Below, piece after piece: positions 43,628-46,872 of a stretch of 46,872 bases of DNA. The notes under the pieces were generated by a model. That model ran no database searches and was not told the origin of the DNA. It saw only the letters and a list, made by a program, of their open reading frames with translations. Both the position numbers and the translations under genes were made by a program. Source of the DNA: Pseudomonas sp. AFG_SD02_1510_Pfu_092. GTDB lineage: Bacteria > Pseudomonadota > Gammaproteobacteria > Pseudomonadales > Pseudomonadaceae. The stretch lies in assembly GCF_003331055.1 (NCBI RefSeq), contig NZ_PUQD01000041.1:1-46872 (forward strand), written 5' to 3'. Position 1 is the first letter of the stretch; each line of letters begins with the position of its first letter.

Positions 43628-44806
43628 ATGCAAAATCGAATCGGCGCACAAAAGGGGTTATCCCTGAGCGATCCACGTGTGCGCGCGTGGCTGTTCCAGA
43701 TTCTCACGATAGCCTTCGTGGTCGGTCTGGGCTGGTATCTGTTCCATAACACGCAAACCAACCTGCAACACCGGGGCATCACCTCGGGCTTCGACTTCCT
43801 CGAGCGCAGTGCCGGCTTCGGCATCGCCCAGCATCTGATCCCCTACGTGGAATCCGACAGCTACGCGCGGGTGTTCGTCATCGGCCTGCTCAACACCCTG
43901 CTGGTGACCTTCATCGGCGTGGTGCTGGCGACCATCCTCGGCTTCATCATCGGCGTGGCGCGGCTGTCGCCGAACTGGATGATCAACAAGCTGGCGACGG
44001 TGTATGTGGAAACCTTCCGCAACATCCCGCCGCTGTTGCAGATCCTGTTCTGGTACTTCGCCGTGTTCCTGACCCTGCCAGGGCCACGGGGCAGCATCAG
44101 CATCGAAGACACCTTCTTCATCAGCAACCGCGGCCTGAACATGCCTGGCGCGACCATGGCCGAGGGCTTCTGGCCGTTCGTCATTGCCCTGGCCCTGGCC
44201 CTGCTGGCCATCGTGGCGATGGTGCGGTACGCCAACAAGCGCTTCGACGAAACCGGCGTGCCGTTCCACAAGTTCTGGGTCGGGCTGGCGCTGTTCATTG
44301 CCATTCCGGGCGCTTGCGCGCTGCTGTTCGGCACCCCGGTGCACTGGGAAGTGCCGCAATTGAAAGGATTCAATTTCGTCGGTGGCTGGGTACTGATCCC
44401 CGAGCTGCTGGCGCTGACCCTGGCGTTGACCATCTATACCGCAGCGTTCATCGCCGAGATCGTGCGTTCCGGTATCCGTTCGGTCAGCCACGGCCAGACC
44501 GAGGCCGCGCGCTCGCTGGGCCTGCGCGAGGGACCGACCCTGCGCAAGGTGATCATTCCGCAGGCACTGCGGGTGATCATTCCGCCGCTGACCAGCCAGT
44601 ACCTGAACCTGGCGAAGAACTCGTCGTTGGCGGCCGGTATCGGCTACCCGGAGATGGTCTCGCTGTTCGCCGGTACCGTGCTCAACCAGACCGGTCAGGC
44701 CATCGAGGTGATCGCCATCACCATGAGTGTCTATCTCGCCATCAGCATCAGCATTTCGCTGCTGATGAACTGGTACAACAAGCGCATTGCGCTGATCGAG
44801 CGGTGA
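43628..44806 (+). CDS. aapQ: AapQ, amino-acid ABC transporter permease
   Basis: A 392-residue inner-membrane permease. A long N-terminal segment with one helix (QILTIAFVVGLGWYLFHNTQ) and a region of about 60 residues precede the HisM-type core, which is interrupted by an insert of roughly 100 residues before the last helices, as usual for AapQ/BztB. The EAA loop is GQTEAARSLGLREGPTLRKV followed by IIPQALRVIIPPLTSQYLNL, which contacts the ATPase. YVETFRNIPPLLQILFWY is the typical HisM/Q motif. It starts at ATG 43628 and is 10 bp before aapM. Confidence 0.95.
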   Translation: MQNRIGAQKGLSLSDPRVRAWLFQILTIAFVVGLGWYLFHNTQTNLQHRGITSGFDFLERSAGFGIAQHLIPYVESDSYARVFVIGLLNTLLVTFIGVVLATILGFIIGVARLSPNWMINKLATVYVETFRNIPPLLQILFWYFAVFLTLPGPRGSISIEDTFFISNRGLNMPGATMAEGFWPFVIALALALLAIVAMVRYANKRFDETGVPFHKFWVGLALFIAIPGACALLFGTPVHWEVPQLKGFNFVGGWVLIPELLALTLALTIYTAAFIAEIVRSGIRSVSHGQTEAARSLGLREGPTLRKVIIPQALRVIIPPLTSQYLNLAKNSSLAAGIGYPEMVSLFAGTVLNQTGQAIEVIAITMSVYLAISISISLLMNWYNKRIALIER

Positions 44807-44816
44807 GGATACGCCT

Positions 44817-45914
44817 GTGAATGCCCATGTTTTCAAACCCGACATGCCGCCACCGGTAAAAACCGTCGGCGTGCTCGCATGGATGCGTGCCAATCTGTTC
44901 TCCAGCTGGCTCAACACGCTGCTGACCCTGTTTGCCATTTATCTGGTGTGGCTGATCGTGCCACCGTTGCTGCAGTGGGCGTTGCTTGATGCCAACTGGG
45001 TCGGCACCACGCGCGCCGACTGCACCAAGGAAGGCGCCTGCTGGGTGTTCGTGCAGCAGCGCTTCGGCCAGTTCATGTATGGCTATTACCCGGCCGAGCT
45101 GCGCTGGCGCGTGGACCTCACCGTGTGGCTCGCCGTGCTTGGCGCCGCACCGCTGTTCATCAAGCGCTTCCCGCGCAAGGCCTTCTACGGCCTGGGCTTC
45201 CTGGTGCTGTACCCGGTACTGGCCTATACCCTGCTGCATGGTGGCGTGCTGGGCCTGGAAAGCGTACCGACCAGCCAGTGGGGCGGGCTGATGCTGACCC
45301 TGGTGATCGCCACCGTGGGTATCGTCGGCGCCTTGCCACTGGGGATCCTGCTGGCCCTTGGGCGGCGTTCGCGGATGCCGGCGGTGAAGGTGGTCTGCGT
45401 GACCTTCATCGAGTTCTGGCGCGGCGTGCCGTTGATCACCGTGCTGTTCATGTCGTCGGTGATGCTGCCGTTGTTCCTGCCCGAAGGCATGAGCTTCGAC
45501 AAGCTGCTGCGGGCCATGATCGGCGTGATCCTGTTCCAGTCGGCGTACATCGCCGAGGTGGTGCGCGGCGGCCTGCAGGCCATTCCCAAGGGCCAGTACG
45601 AAGCAGCCGCGGCCATGGGCCTGGGCTACTGGCGGGCGATGGGCCTGGTGATCCTGCCACAGGCGCTCAAGCTGGTGATCCCCGGCATCGTCAACACCTT
45701 CATTGCCCTGTTCAAGGACACCAGCCTGGTGATCATCATCGGCCTGTTCGACCTGCTGAACAGCGTCAAGCAAGCCGCTGCCGACCCGGCCTGGCTGGGT
45801 ATGGCCACCGAGGGCTACGTGTTCGCCGCCCTGGTGTTCTGGATTTTCTGTTTCGGTATGTCCCGCTACTCCATGCACCTGGAGCGCAAGCTGGACACTG
45901 GCCACAAGCGTTAG
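44817..45914 (+). CDS. aapM: AapM, amino-acid ABC transporter permease
   Basis: A 365-residue inner-membrane permease and partner of AapQ. It starts at GTG 44817 with GAGGAT about 8 bp upstream. The core motifs are [40 protein letters not shown] (start of the EAA loop) and [20 protein letters not shown]. The N-terminal third holds two or three extra helices and a cysteine-bearing periplasmic loop ([11 protein letters not shown]), a usual feature of AapM. The ATPase gene follows 10 bp later. Confidence 0.95.
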   Translation: MNAHVFKPDMPPPVKTVGVLAWMRANLFSSWLNTLLTLFAIYLVWLIVPPLLQWALLDANWVGTTRADCTKEGACWVFVQQRFGQFMYGYYPAELRWRVDLTVWLAVLGAAPLFIKRFPRKAFYGLGFLVLYPVLAYTLLHGGVLGLESVPTSQWGGLMLTLVIATVGIVGALPLGILLALGRRSRMPAVKVVCVTFIEFWRGVPLITVLFMSSVMLPLFLPEGMSFDKLLRAMIGVILFQSAYIAEVVRGGLQAIPKGQYEAAAAMGLGYWRAMGLVILPQALKLVIPGIVNTFIALFKDTSLVIIIGLFDLLNSVKQAAADPAWLGMATEGYVFAALVFWIFCFGMSRYSMHLERKLDTGHKR

Positions 45915-45924
45915 GAGTTTCGAA

Positions 45925-46689
45925 ATGAGTGAAGCGATCAAGCAGCCTGCCGGCCCCGAAGGCATCATCCAGATGCAGGGCGTGAACAAGTGGTACGGCC
46001 AGTTCCATGTGCTCAAGGACATCAACCTGAACGTGCGCCAGGGCGAGCGCATCGTGCTGTGCGGGCCGTCCGGCTCGGGCAAGTCCACTACCATCCGTTG
46101 CCTCAACCGTCTGGAGGAACATCAGCAGGGGCGCATCGTCGTCGACGGCGTGGAACTGACCAACGACCTCAAGCAGATCGAGGCCATCCGCCGCGAAGTG
46201 GGCATGGTGTTCCAGCACTTCAACCTGTTCCCGCACTTGAGCATCCTGGAGAACTGCACTTTGGCGCCGATGTGGGTGCGCAAGATGCCGCGGCGCAAGG
46301 CCGAGGAAATCGCCATGCACTATCTGGAGCGGGTGCGGATTCCGGAGCAGGCGCACAAGTACCCGGGGCAGTTGTCCGGTGGTCAGCAGCAGCGGGTGGC
46401 GATTGCCCGCGCGCTGTGCATGAAGCCGAAGATCATGCTGTTCGACGAACCGACCTCGGCGCTGGACCCGGAAATGGTCAAGGAAGTGCTCGATACCATG
46501 GTTGGCCTGGCCGAGGATGGCATGACCATGCTCTGCGTGACCCACGAAATGGGCTTTGCCCGGACCGTGGCGAACCGGGTGATCTTCATGGACAAGGGTG
46601 AAATCGTCGAGCAGGCGGCCCCGGACGACTTCTTCGACCGGCCGCGCAGTGACCGGACCAAGCTGTTCCTCAGCCAGATCCTGCATTAA
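45925..46689 (+). CDS. aapP: AapP, amino-acid ABC transporter ATPase
   Basis: A 254-residue cytoplasmic ATPase that powers the AapQM permease. Walker A is GPSGSGKS (47-54), the Q-loop is [11 protein letters not shown], the signature is [15 protein letters not shown], Walker B is [14 protein letters not shown] and the H-loop is CVTHEMGFA. It is the last gene of aapJQMP. Its final codons Ile-Leu-His-stop lie inside a 107-bp unit that is repeated in tandem just downstream. A GC hairpin at 46698-46714 follows the TAA. Confidence 0.96.
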   Translation: MSEAIKQPAGPEGIIQMQGVNKWYGQFHVLKDINLNVRQGERIVLCGPSGSGKSTTIRCLNRLEEHQQGRIVVDGVELTNDLKQIEAIRREVGMVFQHFNLFPHLSILENCTLAPMWVRKMPRRKAEEIAMHYLERVRIPEQAHKYPGQLSGGQQQRVAIARALCMKPKIMLFDEPTSALDPEMVKEVLDTMVGLAEDGMTMLCVTHEMGFARTVANRVIFMDKGEIVEQAAPDDFFDRPRSDRTKLFLSQILH

Positions 46690-46872
46690 TGCTGTTGGGG
46701 CCGCTTTGCGGCCCATCGCCGGCAAGCCGGCTCCCACAGGGATAGCACCGGCCTCAAGCCTTGTGCAGTACTTGTGGGAGCCAAATCCTGCATTGATGCT
46801 GTTGGGGCCGCTTTGCGGCCCATCGCCGGCAAGCCGGCTCCCACAGGGATAGCACCGGCCTCAAGCCTTGTG
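46678..46872. repeat. 107-bp tandem duplication covering the aapP end and terminator
   Basis: Unit 1 is 46678-46784. Unit 2 starts at 46785 and is cut by the window end at 46872. The 88 aligned bases differ at one place: CATTAATG, which holds the aapP TAA stop, is CATTGATG in unit 2. Each unit contains the last three codons of aapP, a GGGCCGC-TTT-GCGGCCC hairpin and a GCCGGCAAGCCGGC element. Confidence 0.92.
46698..46714 (+). terminator. Hairpin terminator candidate after aapP
   Basis: GGGCCGC-TTT-GCGGCCC is a perfect 7-bp stem with a 3-nt loop, 8 bp after the aapP stop. An identical copy is in the second unit of the tandem duplication, 107 bp further on. It is not followed by a T-run. Confidence 0.55.

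Overview
This window is high-GC chromosomal DNA from a fluorescent pseudomonad, most likely of the Pseudomonas putida group. The call rests on a complete algD-to-algA alginate operon, the order algD / yaaA / polysaccharide deacetylase / phoH-like / moaCDE / rhlB / carboxylesterase / aapJQMP, and the many intergenic REP-type palindromes with a TTCGCGGG...CCCGCTCCCACA core. The order agrees with my memory of the P. putida KT2440 map; no database was searched. There are no rRNA or tRNA genes, insertion sequences, phage genes or CRISPR arrays.

Layout. Positions 1-75 are a C/G homopolymer that looks like an assembly artefact. Positions 100-4362 hold an AraC regulator, an EamA/DMT transporter, a D-2-hydroxyacid dehydrogenase and a LysR regulator. 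Positions 4554-9348 are a four-gene efflux operon (outer-membrane factor, FUSC/AaeB pump, DUF1656/AaeX, HlyD/AaeA) divergent from that LysR gene. Positions 9429-10763 carry a PrlF-YhaV toxin-antitoxin pair, with a probable operator, next to a UspA-family gene. Positions 11033-16217 hold a second LysR gene and a second efflux system (DHA2 MFS pump, HlyD adaptor, NodT outer-membrane factor). An SDR gene and a small unknown membrane protein follow.

The minus strand from 33961 down to 17858 is the alginate operon algD-alg8-alg44-algK-algE-algG-algX-algL-algI-algJ-algF-algA. All twelve genes are open and keep their recognisable catalytic residues. AlgD and AlgA make GDP-mannuronate. Alg8 and Alg44 polymerise it under c-di-GMP control. 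AlgK, AlgE, AlgG, AlgX and AlgL form the periplasmic and outer-membrane export, epimerase and lyase apparatus. AlgI, AlgJ and AlgF, with AlgX, acetylate the polymer. Upstream of algD lie about 830 bp of AT-richer noncoding DNA with an AlgU-like promoter candidate, implying a leader of about 430 nt, an AlgR-like site and a strong dyad.

Rightwards come yaaA, a polysaccharide-deacetylase-like secreted protein that has lost the TFDDGP metal-binding aspartates, a PIN-PhoH ATPase, moaCDE for molybdopterin synthesis, the RNA helicase gene rhlB and a carboxylesterase gene. The window ends with the polar amino-acid ABC transporter aapJQMP, preceded by a clear sigma-54 (-24/-12) promoter. The last 195 bp contain a 107-bp tandem duplication that starts in the final codons of aapP. 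Most of the window is conserved core genome. I found no wholly new system. The best leads are the divergent deacetylase, the algD upstream region, the three-half-site operator of the toxin-antitoxin pair, the REP and hairpin elements inside the alg operon, and the terminal duplication.
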